Positions 25,006 to 32,640 of a stretch of 64,000 bases of DNA are shown here, piece after piece. Made by a program: the position numbers and the translations under genes. This stretch comes from JANQOH01 sp965243325 (GTDB lineage Bacteria > Pseudomonadota > Alphaproteobacteria > UBA7887): assembly GCA_965243325.1 (NCBI GenBank), contig CBDEUQ010000003.1, positions 806,001 to 870,000 on the forward strand, in the 5' to 3' direction. The notes beneath the pieces were generated by a model that worked only from the letters and a program-made list of their open reading frames with translations, did no database searches and had not been told where the DNA came from. Position 1 is the stretch's first letter; every line of letters starts with the position of its first letter.

Positions 25006-25199
25006 CCCGACGCCTGGCTCGACGACGCCGGCGCCGCGGCGACGGCGCCGGCGTCGTCGAGCCAGGCGCCCGGCGTGTTGACGGGGTTGCACAGGAGCCC
25101 CGCCCGTCCCAGCGTCTCGAGCCATTCCGCGGTCGTCCGTCCGGCCAAGATCGCGCCCATGATCGTCGTCAGCGCCGCAAAAGAAAGAGGGCGGCCCAT
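24807..25199 (-). pseudogene. CaiB/BaiF-family CoA-transferase, internally deleted C-terminal remnant
   Basis: From the upstream end the fragment reads ALTTIMGAILAGRTTAEWLETLGRAGLLCNPVNT, the late conserved block of class III CoA-transferases. It is then disrupted by the palindrome at 25011-25068 and resumes with PRIPGLPEAAHANLAAP in another frame. A 10-bp duplication shifts the end again. The N-terminal part of such a protein lies at 30695-30938, next to porin 3, while this piece lies next to porin 2. It is certainly non-functional. Confidence 0.8.
25011..25068. repeat. Perfect 26-bp-arm palindrome
   Basis: Bases 25011-25036 and 25043-25068 are exact reverse complements around a 6-base loop. 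The left arm starts CGCCTGGCTCGACGACGCCG. It lies inside the CoA-transferase remnant, encoding a mirrored AWLDDAGA segment, and has no U-run, so it is not a normal terminator. Confidence 0.95.
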
Positions 25200-25211
25200 C
25201 GCGCCGCCCTC
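25178..25211 (-). terminator. Terminator downstream of porin 2 fragment
   Basis: A 9-bp stem GAGGGCGGC/GCCGCCCTC (25187-25195 with 25203-25211) is followed on the minus strand by T-rich TTTCTTTTG. An equivalent hairpin follows porin 3, showing that the porin 3' flank was duplicated with the gene. Confidence 0.8.
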
Positions 25212-25239
25212 GGTAAGGTCGGTGAAGAGCGCTACGTGG

Positions 25240-25866
25240 TCAGAAGTTCACGTTGACTCCCGTGAGAAGGACTGTCGAGTCGTCGGTGCGCCTCATGCCG
25301 TCGCCGATTTTAACGTCCCATTCGGCGCCGACGAGGTCAGCGTACCACTTGAGGCCCGGCGCGACCGCGTAGCCGATCTGAAGCGCCCAGCCGTCAAACG
25401 TGCTGTCGATGGCCTCCATGCCGATAATCACCTTCTCGGCATGGGCATAGGAGATTTCTACGCCGTAGGGGCCGAAGCTGTAGGTCGCGTCAAGCGCCCA
25501 GCCCGTATAGTCTTGGCTGTCCCCGGGCAGAGTGCCAGTGTCTCCGTAATCCCAGAACGTCGCGCCGGTGGTGAAGCCGGCGTGGGCCACCATGCCGCTG
25601 ATCTGGAACATCTCGATACCGTGCGTGGTGGTCGACATCGCGTTGTTGACCGCATCGTCGCTCATCGCGCCGACGGCGGACACGGTGACGGTGGAGCCGC
25701 CCATGTCGCCCTTCCACTGGGCGCCGTAGCTGATCACGTCCTTCGCTTGGCCGTCGCCGGCGGGCCAGCCGCCCTCGTGGGCAATCGGAGCCGTGCCCCA
25801 CGGGCTGTCGGTGGGCGTGTAGGTGACGCCGGCCTGGAAGCCGTTGAAAACCGGTGTGCGCACCAT
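25240..25866 (-). pseudogene. Outer-membrane porin, copy 2, 5'-truncated
   Basis: About 205 codons corresponding to the C-terminal half of the porin (VFNGFQAGVTYTPTDSPWG to the terminal GVNVNF). The signal peptide and first half are missing: homology stops within the codons before VFNGF, where the sequence passes into the upstream region of recombinase pair 2. It cannot be exported as it stands. The remaining strands resemble porin 3 more than porin 1, but two loop regions are unique. It may serve as a donor for recombination, which is inference. Confidence 0.88.
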
Positions 25867-25912
25867 GCGGTGCTAACTGGTTGAAAAAAGGCCGTTCTCT
25901 CTCCCACATTTT

Positions 25913-25958
25913 GTTGCAGTCGGACGGAATCGTCAACGGTTACTTCCCCGGCTGCAAC
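25913..25958. promoter_or_regulatory. Conserved inverted repeat upstream of recombinase pair 2
   Basis: GTTGCAGTCGG (25913-25923) and CCGGCTGCAAC (25948-25958), with the same arms and spacing as at 18228-18273. It lies 20 bp before the recombinase A start. Confidence 0.55.
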
Positions 25959-25977
25959 TGCAACCGGGAGATCGGAA

Positions 25978-27102
25978 ATGCCCAGAACGGCCCTGACCGA
26001 CGCCCGCCTGCATGCCCTCGCGCCGCGAGCGACCGCCTACGACATTCGGGACGGCAAGCTCGGCGGCTTCGGCGTCCGGGTGCTGCCGTCGGGCGGCAAG
26101 CGCTTCTTCGTCCACTGTCAGCACCGCGGCGAGCGCATCTGGAGGACTGTGGGCGATGCGGAGACGGTGAGCCTTGCCGAGGCGCGGTCACGTGCCACCG
26201 AGACGCTCGCCGCGATCCGACGGGGCGAGAGTATCTTGCCGGCGCCCGGCGATACGGTCTTCGAGAGCGTCGCCGAAACTGTGTTCCGACAGCACGAGCG
26301 CCTCTGGAAGCCGGGTACCCTCCGTGTGAATCGGGGCTATCTTCGGAAACATATCCTGCCGTCTTTCGCCGGACGCCCAATTGCCGACATCGATCGCCGC
26401 GACGTCCGCCGCTGGTTCGCCTTGCTGCACGCGACGCCGGTCGCCGCCGACCGCTCGATGCCGGTGCTCTCGGTCATCATGCGCGAGGCCGAGGCGATGG
26501 GTCTCAGGCCGGAGGGCTCCAACCCCTGCCGCGGCATCCGCAGGAACCGCCGCAAGGGGCGCGAGCGGTTCCTGTCGGACGACGAAATCCGCCGCCTGTC
26601 GGCACGTCTGGCAGCCCATGCCGTGCGCCATCCGCACCAGGTCGCCATCGTCCGCCTGCTCCTGCTCACCGGGTGCCGCAAGAGTGAGATCCTGACGCTG
26701 CGCCGGTCCGACTACCGCGAGGGCCGTCTGTTCCTGCGCGATTCCAAGACTGGCCCGCGGACGGTCTGGCTGTCCGGGCCGGCGCGGGACATCCTCGACT
26801 CCCTGGACGGGACCGGCGCCTGGATGTTTCCGTCATCCGGCCGGGGCAGACACAGGAGCGATAGCTGGCTCAACGAGCTCTGGCACCGGGTCCGGGACGA
26901 GGCGGGCCTGCGGAACGTCCGCCTCCACGATCTTCGTCACAGCCACGCGAGCCTTGCCCTGCGGTGCGGCGAGACCGTGCTCGCCATCGGCCGGCTGCTG
27001 GGGCACCGGAAGGCGGAGACGACCCTCCGGTACACGCACCCCGCCGACGCGATGGCGATGGAGGCCGCCGAGACTGTCGGCGCCGTCCTCGGGGGAACCT
27101 GA
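25978..27102 (+). CDS. Tyrosine recombinase A of pair 2
   Basis: A 374-residue homologue of the recombinase at 18293, highly similar throughout: arm-binding domain ARLHALAPRATAYDIRDGKLGG; catalytic Arg in TGCRKSEILTLRRSD; RLHDLRHSHASLA; and LLGHRKAETTLRYTH with the His and nucleophilic Tyr. The start is a clear ATG. It lies just past the broken porin 2, in divergent orientation, as recombinase pair 1 does with porin 1. Confidence 0.92.
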   Translation: MPRTALTDARLHALAPRATAYDIRDGKLGGFGVRVLPSGGKRFFVHCQHRGERIWRTVGDAETVSLAEARSRATETLAAIRRGESILPAPGDTVFESVAETVFRQHERLWKPGTLRVNRGYLRKHILPSFAGRPIADIDRRDVRRWFALLHATPVAADRSMPVLSVIMREAEAMGLRPEGSNPCRGIRRNRRKGRERFLSDDEIRRLSARLAAHAVRHPHQVAIVRLLLLTGCRKSEILTLRRSDYREGRLFLRDSKTGPRTVWLSGPARDILDSLDGTGAWMFPSSGRGRHRSDSWLNELWHRVRDEAGLRNVRLHDLRHSHASLALRCGETVLAIGRLLGHRKAETTLRYTHPADAMAMEAAETVGAVLGGT

Positions 27103-27105
27103 GCG

Positions 27106-28305
27106 ATGGCGGGGACGAAACGCATGCGGCTTACCGACGCCGCGATCGCCCGCCTGCGGCCGCACGAGCGGGAGTATACGGTCTGGGACAGCCGCGTCGC
27201 CGGGCTCGGGGTCCGTGTTCGCCCGACCGGCGGGCGGAGCTACGTCCTCTTGGAGCATGTCGGCGACCGCACGAAGCGCGTCTCGCTCGGGCGGGTATCG
27301 GTGCGGGGCATTGAGGCGGTGCGCCGGGAATGCCATGCCCGGGAGGCCGGTCCGAAGCCGGAACGAACCGATGAGTCGGCGCCGCCGGCGCCGCTGTTCG
27401 GGGATTTCGTCGCGGGCGAGTGGAAGGCGGCGCACTTCGACAGGTACAAGCCGTCGACGCAACGAGGCGCGAGGTACGCGCTCGTCGGGCGACTGCTACC
27501 GGCGTTCGGGTCGAAACGGCTCGACCGCATCGCCCCGGCGCACATTCGGCGTTGGTTCGATGCCTTCAGCCGCACCGCGCCGGGAAATGCCAACCATGCG
27601 CTCAAGCTCCTGCGGCAGATCCTGAACTTTGCGGTGGCATGCGGCCACATCGAAGCCAACCCCACGCGGGGCATCCGGAGGAACCGGCGCCCGGCGCTGA
27701 CGCGTTTCCTGTCGCGCGAGGAGGTCGCCCGCCTCCATGAGGTCCTCGACAAGGAGGCGGGACGGGGAGAGCGGTTCCGGCATCCGGCTGACATCGTGCG
27801 GCTGCTTCTGCTGACCGGATGCCGCAAGAACGAGATCGTGCGCCTGCGCTGGTCGGAGGTCCAGGACGACAGGCTGGTCCTCGGCGATGCCAAGACCGGG
27901 CCGAGGACGGTGCCGCTCGGCAGCCGGGCACGCGCCATACTCGAGCGGCAGCCTCGCGGCGCAAGCCCCTACGTATTTCCCTCTCCGCTCGATCCCGCGC
28001 GGCCGCGCGGTCACGATCTCTGGCTCTGGTATCGGGTCCGACGCGAGGCCGGCATCGAGGATGTCCGCCTTCACGATCTTCGGCACACCATGGCCAGCCA
28101 CGCGGTCATGAACGGGGTGCCGGTGCCGGTGGTCTCCCGCCTCCTCGGGCATTCCAACGTGAAGATGACGCTGCGATACGCGCACCTTGCCGACCGCGAC
28201 ATAGAGGCGGCGTCCGAGCGGGTCGGCGCCGCGATGGCGCGGGTCATGGGACTGAGCGCTCAACTGGATCCCTTGGATGCGTCGAGCGGCGGATCGCCCG
28301 GATAA
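27106..28305 (+). CDS. Tyrosine recombinase B of pair 2
   Basis: A 399-residue homologue of the recombinase at 19418, again 3 bases after its partner (TGAGCGATG). The catalytic set TGCRKNEIVRLRW, RLHDLRHTMASHA and LLGHSNVKMTLRYAHL is complete. The two pairs share gene order, spacing and upstream inverted repeat, so they are two copies of one element type that have diverged. Confidence 0.92.
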   Translation: MAGTKRMRLTDAAIARLRPHEREYTVWDSRVAGLGVRVRPTGGRSYVLLEHVGDRTKRVSLGRVSVRGIEAVRRECHAREAGPKPERTDESAPPAPLFGDFVAGEWKAAHFDRYKPSTQRGARYALVGRLLPAFGSKRLDRIAPAHIRRWFDAFSRTAPGNANHALKLLRQILNFAVACGHIEANPTRGIRRNRRPALTRFLSREEVARLHEVLDKEAGRGERFRHPADIVRLLLLTGCRKNEIVRLRWSEVQDDRLVLGDAKTGPRTVPLGSRARAILERQPRGASPYVFPSPLDPARPRGHDLWLWYRVRREAGIEDVRLHDLRHTMASHAVMNGVPVPVVSRLLGHSNVKMTLRYAHLADRDIEAASERVGAAMARVMGLSAQLDPLDASSGGSPG

Positions 28306-28306
28306 C

Positions 28307-28383
28307 GCACCCGTTTGATCCTCTTCACGGCCGTGAGTTCCCATTGGTAGAGACCAGGTCGCCGATGGCGGTGGAACGGGTGC
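28307..28383. repeat. 9-bp inverted repeat after recombinase pair 2
   Basis: GCACCCGTT (28307-28315) and AACGGGTGC (28375-28383) are perfect complements 59 bp apart, immediately downstream of the recombinase B stop. The arm shares CACCCG with the candidate core upstream of porin 1 (ACACCCGAAC). It may mark the element's far end; unproven. Confidence 0.4.
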
Positions 28384-28537
28384 ATTGCACGGGAAATGAC
28401 GGGGTGCTGCGCAGCATCCGGCGAGCGTGGACCAGCCCCGCGTCGGCGCGGCACAGAGGTCATCCCGTCACGGGCCGCGGGGAACGCCTCCGCAGGCTCC
28501 TTCATAGCCGATGATTTGCCATACGTAGGCAGTTTCC

Positions 28538-28640
28538 ATGTCCGGTTCCCAGAGCATGCACATCGCCGTCATTGCCTCGCGGCAGGGCAAGAGGGTCTAT
28601 ACCTCCCAGCTCCTGCGGCAGTCCTACCGGAGGCCTGTGC
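28538..28640 (+). pseudogene. Possible IS1634-family transposase N-terminal remnant
   Basis: The frame from ATG 28538 reads MSGSQSMHIAVIASRQGKRVYTSQ then LLRQSYRR, resembling the first 25 residues of IS1634-type transposases (M-H-I-A-x-I ... L-L-R-x-S-Y-R-E). It stops within 55 codons. The rest of 28306-28767 holds nothing recognisable. Confidence 0.4.
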
Positions 28641-28767
28641 ACTGTGGCGGTTTCCGTCAGCGCCCCGCCGGTTTTGGCGACCGGATATTGGCTTGAGCCC
28701 GCCAAACTGTCATAATGCCGGTTGGTCGGGCAGCACTCACTCATGACTACAGAGACGGTTCTGCGAA

Positions 28768-29283
28768 ATGTCTGACGATTCAAGAAAGCGCGCACCACCC
28801 GTTGCCAATGCTGAAGCGTCTGCGAACTACAGGGGCCTACCTATTCCGATATGGGCTGCAATCATCATTGCGCTCGGTACCCTTTCCAGTGCGCTTATCA
28901 TCAGCGGGCTGGTGACGCTTATGGCGCGCGCACTCGTCGACCGAGAGGAGATTCGAATCATCGTCAACCCGGCAGGGTGGACCCTGGATGTACGTAACGA
29001 TGGTGAGCGGAACGGTACAATCGAACAGCGCGCATGGATTGTCCTGTCCAGCAGCACCGAAACCAAAGACATCGACATCGACATCTATCCTACGAACAAC
29101 CAATCAATGACGTTCGGACCCAGCACTTCGGGCCGATTGCACATCAGCCTTCCGAAAACTCGTCACTTGAAGCCCGACTTGCCTCCAGATGTCACGACGT
29201 GCGCACTCAAGTACCGAGTCCAATCAGGGTCCGACACGAACGAACACCAAGATGCGTTCGAGTGCCGCCCTGAGCCGGCATAG
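28768..29283 (+). CDS. Hypothetical single-pass membrane protein
   Basis: A 171-residue protein. A polar N-terminus of about 27 residues is followed by one hydrophobic helix (IPIWAAIIIALGTLSSALIISGLVTLMA, about 27-54), then a polar, beta-rich extracytoplasmic domain of about 115 residues with two cysteines near the C-terminus (TTCALKY and AFECRPEP) that could form a disulphide. I do not recognise the family. Base composition is a little AT-richer than that of the recombinases upstream. Confidence 0.65.
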   Translation: MSDDSRKRAPPVANAEASANYRGLPIPIWAAIIIALGTLSSALIISGLVTLMARALVDREEIRIIVNPAGWTLDVRNDGERNGTIEQRAWIVLSSSTETKDIDIDIYPTNNQSMTFGPSTSGRLHISLPKTRHLKPDLPPDVTTCALKYRVQSGSDTNEHQDAFECRPEPA

Positions 29284-29414
29284 CCGGAACCAAGAGGTCG
29301 TTGTATTCGGAGGGGGCTGTATGGCAAGTGTCACGACCTACGCAGAAAGCCACGAGCCCTATGCCACAAATTCCAGTCCCGGAAATTCTCGTCACTTTTG
29401 AAGGTTGAAGCTTC

Positions 29415-29800
29415 TGGATTGATTCCAACGTTTGGAACCCTCGTTTTCTTGCGTCGATGATGTCCTCGGGATCGGCGGCCCAGAAGAACGGTCTTGCCTC
29501 GGCAGCGTTGTGCTCGGCGATGAACCGGTGAATGGCGTCGCGGAGTTCGCGGACCGAGCGGAAGACGCCGTGCCTGAGCCGCCATCGTGTCAGCTTGGCG
29601 AAGAAGTCCTCGACCGCGCTGAGCCCCGAACACGAGGTCGGGGTGAAGTGGAAAGTCCAGCGCGGGTGCTTCGCGAGCCAGGCCCGGACCCTGGTGTTTT
29701 TGTGCGTGGCGTAGTTGTCGAGGATGGCATGGATCGCGGTGCCGGCGGGGATCGTGCGGTCGATGCGGTCGAGAAACTTCAGGAATTCCTGATGGCGGTG
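29415..29800 (-). pseudogene. IS630-family transposase, C-terminal fragment
   Basis: The translation contains the C-terminal half of an IS630 DDE domain: AIHAILDNYATHKNTRVRAWL, RWTFHFTPTSCSGLSAVEDFFAKLTR with the catalytic Glu, GVFRSVRELRDAIHRFIAEHN and ARKRGFQTLESI. No N-terminal helix-turn-helix or first aspartate is present upstream. Confidence 0.85.
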
Positions 29801-29914
29801 GTGAGCGGCGTGCTGGCCGACAATGGTTCCCCCGGCCTCGGTCCCTACCGTATGCACACATCTCCTCCGGAGAGTGTTGAAGAGGGGATACCCATGAGCC
29901 GTGTGCTGTGATTC

Positions 29915-30454
29915 ATGCCGTTCCCGGCGTTGGATGGGAGATGGGAGCGACGGGCGATGGACAGCGAGGCTTCGTATTTCGGGGACCGTCGCGTCGACGA
30001 GGCCGGGCGGTTCCTGCACGACCGGCTCGTCAGGCGCGGTCCCCGGGGCAATTCCGTCCGCAGCGTGGGCGGGAACCGCGCCGGCGAGGTGCGCATCGGG
30101 CGGTTCCTGCGGAACGGGAAGGTGACGGTGGAGAAGGTGGTGGAGCAGGCCGCGCGGGGCACGGCGGGCCGAGTAGCGGGCCTGCATGTGCTGGCGATAC
30201 AGGACACGACGAACTTCCGCGACAGCGGCGGCCGCACGGGCGTGGTCGGCCACGCCACGATCGCGGTGGAGGCCGAGGCAGGGGCCCTTCTCGGCCTGGC
30301 CGCCACGCAGGTGATCGCGCGGTCCGGCGGGGAGAAGGCGTCGAAGCATGCGCCGCTCTGCGACAAGCAGAGCCGGCGCTGGCTCGACGGCATGCGGGAG
30401 AGCGCGCCTGGCGCAACGACAATCTGGGTGAGAGCTGCGCGTCAAATAGGATGA
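29915..30454 (+). pseudogene. IS4/Tn5-like transposase, N-terminal fragment
   Basis: About 170 codons resembling the start of Tn5-type IS4 transposases: FGDRRVDEAGRFLHDRLV, then HVLAIQDTTNFRDSG with the first catalytic Asp (Q-D-T-T), and an LGLAATQVIAR segment. It ends before the remaining DDE residues. A pentanucleotide repeat begins 20 bp after the frame closes. Confidence 0.75.
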
Positions 30455-30473
30455 GATTCCCGGCGGCAGCGGC

Positions 30474-30518
30474 GAGGAGAGGAGAGGAGAGGAGAGGAGA
30501 GGAGAGGAGAGGAGAGGA
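30474..30518. repeat. Pentanucleotide repeat (GAGGA)9
   Basis: Nine perfect tandem copies of GAGGA, 45 bp, between the IS4-like fragment and the CoA-transferase N-terminal fragment. No gene reads through it that I can support. A 5-bp unit changes frame with each gain or loss. Confidence 0.95.
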
Positions 30519-30694
30519 TTCCCCTGCGGGTCGTCGATTTCAAGCCCTTTCTGGTTTTGATTGTCGCGGCGCGACAGGTTTCAGGAATTTGATTGTCGCG
30601 GCGGGCCTGGCGCTCGGAGATGGAGCGGCCCGCGGAGGCAGTCTCCGCGGGCCATGAGTTTGGTGGCCGCTCCATCGAGCTGGCGCCGGCTTCT

Positions 30695-30938
30695 TGAGAC
30701 CGAGCGCGATGCCCCGCTTGCTGCGGTTGACGGCGAGCGACATCGCCGTGTGGTCGCCGTGGCGTGTGCCCAGGCCGCGTGCCCAGTCGCCCTGCGGCGG
30801 CTCGATCTTGATCACGTCGGCGCCGTGCGCGGCGAGCATGAAGCCGCAGCCCGGCCCGGCCACACCTTGGCTCATGTCGACGACGCGGATGTCCGCGAAC
30901 GGCCGCTCGTAGCGCGCTTCGGGGCTCGCTTCGGGCAT
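30695..30938 (-). pseudogene. CaiB/BaiF CoA-transferase, N-terminal fragment
   Basis: ATG 30938 starts MPEASPEARYERPFADIRVVDMSQGVAGPGCGFMLAAHGADVIKIEPPQGDWARGLG, the CoA-binding N-terminus of class III CoA-transferases, continuing to SLAVNRSKRGIALGLKK before homology ends at about 30695. It lies just past the terminator of porin 3. The C-terminal pieces of the same kind of gene are at 22971-23158 and 24807-25199, so the original gene was dismembered. Confidence 0.85.
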
Positions 30939-30965
30939 GGTCTTCCTCGACGGCGCCGGGTCCGC

Positions 30966-30996
30966 AAAAGAAAGAGGGCGGCGCATCGCGCCGCCC
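30966..30996 (-). terminator. Terminator of porin 3
   Basis: The stem GGGCGGC/GCCGCCC (30976-30982 with 30990-30996) is followed on the minus strand by a T-rich TCTTTCTTTTG run, 30 bp after the porin stop. It is the same arrangement as at 25178. Confidence 0.8.
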
Positions 30997-31027
30997 CCGG
31001 TAAGGTCGGTAGAAGAGCGCTTCGCGG

Positions 31028-32230
31028 TCAGAAGTTCACGTTGACTCCCGTGAGAACGACCGTCGAGTCCTCGGTGCTCCTCGAGCCGTCGCTGCGCATC
31101 ACGTCCCATTCGTTGCCGACGAGGTCGGCGTACCACTTGAGGCCCGGCGCCACGGCGTAGCCGATCTGAAGCGCCCAGCCGTCGAACGTGCTGTCGATGG
31201 CCTCCATGCCGCTGACCACCTTCTCGGCATGGGCGTAGGAGATCTCGATGCCGTAGGGGCCGAAGCTGTAGGTCGCGTCGAGCGCCCAGCCCGAATAGTC
31301 CTGGCTGTCCCCCGGCAACCTGTAGGTGTCTCCGTAATCCCAGAACGTCGCGCCGGTGGAGAAGCCGGCGTGGCTCACCATGCCGCTGATCTGGAACATC
31401 TCGATACCCTGCCGGGTCCCCGGCCCGGTCCAGCCGATGTCGGATCGGCATGGTTTGTTAGGATTGGGGGCGCAGACTGCGTCGTCGCTCATCGCGCCGA
31501 CGGCGGACACGATGACGGAGGAGCCGCCCATGTCGCCCTTCCACTGGGCTCCGTAGCTGATCACGTCCTTGGCCTCGCCATCGCCGGCGGTCGTGCCGTA
31601 CTTAGCTGAGCCCCACGGGCTATCGGTGGGCGTGTAGGTGACGCCGGCCTGGAAGCCGTTGAAAACCGGCGTGTAGTACGTAATCTTGGTCTCACCAGCG
31701 TCCCACCAGTGCGGGTTCTGGATGTGATGAATCCCGCCTGGCGGCACGACAAAGTACGTCTTGTAAGAGAAATCGAGGCCCCCGTTGCCCTTGTACTGGC
31801 CGGCGACGTTCAGGTTGAGCCCGGTCGCCGCGCCGATCCACGTGCCCGCCTCGATCGACCCCCAGCTGCCCTTGACGTACAGGTACTGCCGGCCCAGCCC
31901 GCTGTGTCCGAGGAGGTCGATGTTGTTCGCGTTCCCGCCCCCGCCGGCCGCGAGGCGGATCTGCGCGCCGTAGGTGAGACCGTTGTCAGCGGTCATCTCA
32001 CCGTTGAAGTACACGTCGGCCCAGCGGCCGGCAACGAGCCCGCTGTCCCGGTTATCGTCGTCGTTGGCGGCGCTGTTGTTGGCGAACCCGCCCTCGAAAG
32101 ACGCGTTGATCGCCGCCGACAGGACCGGAGTCCCCTCCTCGTCGCGAGACTGCAGCGGCATGGCGACGGTGCCCGCCGCCATGACCGACACGCCGACCAC
32201 CGCCGTCGTACTCAAGAGAAACCTTTTCAT
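31028..32230 (-). CDS. Outer-membrane porin, copy 3
   Basis: A 400-residue full-length porin. The signal peptide is M-K-R-F-L-L-S-T-T-A-V-V-G-V-S-V-M-A-A-G-T-V-A, followed by MPLQSRDEEGTPVLSAAINASFEGGFANN and beta-strands that match porin 1 at both ends, ending GVNVNF. It is 25 residues longer than porin 1, mainly through a loop containing ACAPNPNKPCRSD (two cysteines in what should be a surface loop) and a changed HHIQNPHWWDAGE region. ATG 32230 is chosen at the signal peptide; the frame is open upstream for 90 codons without homology. The leader up to about 32350 is nearly the same as that of porin 1, including the nine-base G run. Confidence 0.92.
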   Translation of the reverse strand: MKRFLLSTTAVVGVSVMAAGTVAMPLQSRDEEGTPVLSAAINASFEGGFANNSAANDDDNRDSGLVAGRWADVYFNGEMTADNGLTYGAQIRLAAGGGGNANNIDLLGHSGLGRQYLYVKGSWGSIEAGTWIGAATGLNLNVAGQYKGNGGLDFSYKTYFVVPPGGIHHIQNPHWWDAGETKITYYTPVFNGFQAGVTYTPTDSPWGSAKYGTTAGDGEAKDVISYGAQWKGDMGGSSVIVSAVGAMSDDAVCAPNPNKPCRSDIGWTGPGTRQGIEMFQISGMVSHAGFSTGATFWDYGDTYRLPGDSQDYSGWALDATYSFGPYGIEISYAHAEKVVSGMEAIDSTFDGWALQIGYAVAPGLKWYADLVGNEWDVMRSDGSRSTEDSTVVLTGVNVNF

Positions 32231-32307
32231 TCGTCGTAAATCCCCCACGTTATCGGCCGGTGGGACCCGGCCCCTCGGTCCGAAATACAGGGCCGGTATG
32301 TCATCGA

Positions 32308-32316
32308 CCCCCCCCC
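32308..32316. repeat. Homopolymeric C9 (G9 on porin strand) tract upstream of porin 3
   Basis: Nine C residues 78-86 bp upstream of the porin 3 start, at the same position and length as the tract before porin 1. Confidence 0.9.
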
Positions 32317-32347
32317 AGAAGAAGCCGGTGACCGCCCCATCCGCTGG

Positions 32348-32596
32348 ACAACCGAGCGGTGCGAACGCCAACTTCATGCGATGCAAGAACGCCGGGGGAT
32401 GAGACAGTTTATGGACCGCCAAATCAATGTTTTCGTGCCGGCCTGTAGCCTGTTGGGGGCAGAGCGTGACAAAATAGTCACATATCAGGTCGGACACAGG
32501 CCGGCGCAACGCTTACGGCGCGTTCCGCTTGCCCGCCGCCAGCGCGTCGGTCCGGTCGGCGATTCGCTGAGCGTGGTCGCGGAGTTGCCAAGGACA
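32348..32596 (-). repeat. Duplicate of the 62274-62515 segment with an integrase C-terminal remnant
   Basis: About 245 bp closely matching the region beside the integrase at 62435. It includes the last roughly 27 codons of that gene (QRIAD...ALAAGKRNAP, stop at 32513-32515). The rest of the integrase is absent, and an IS256 copy begins 45 bp further on. Thus a porin-integrase junction like the one at the window's right end once existed here. Confidence 0.8.
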
Positions 32597-32640
32597 CGAG
32601 TCGACAGAACACCCTACCCGGGATCGACTACCTACCCAGG

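Noticed and set aside
25011..25068. Terminator for porin 2
   Set aside because: No T-run follows on either strand; a proper terminator lies at 25178-25211.
29908..30657. Phase-variable gene reading through (GAGGA)9
   Set aside because: The 249-codon frame has no domain or ribosome site and crosses an IS fragment boundary.
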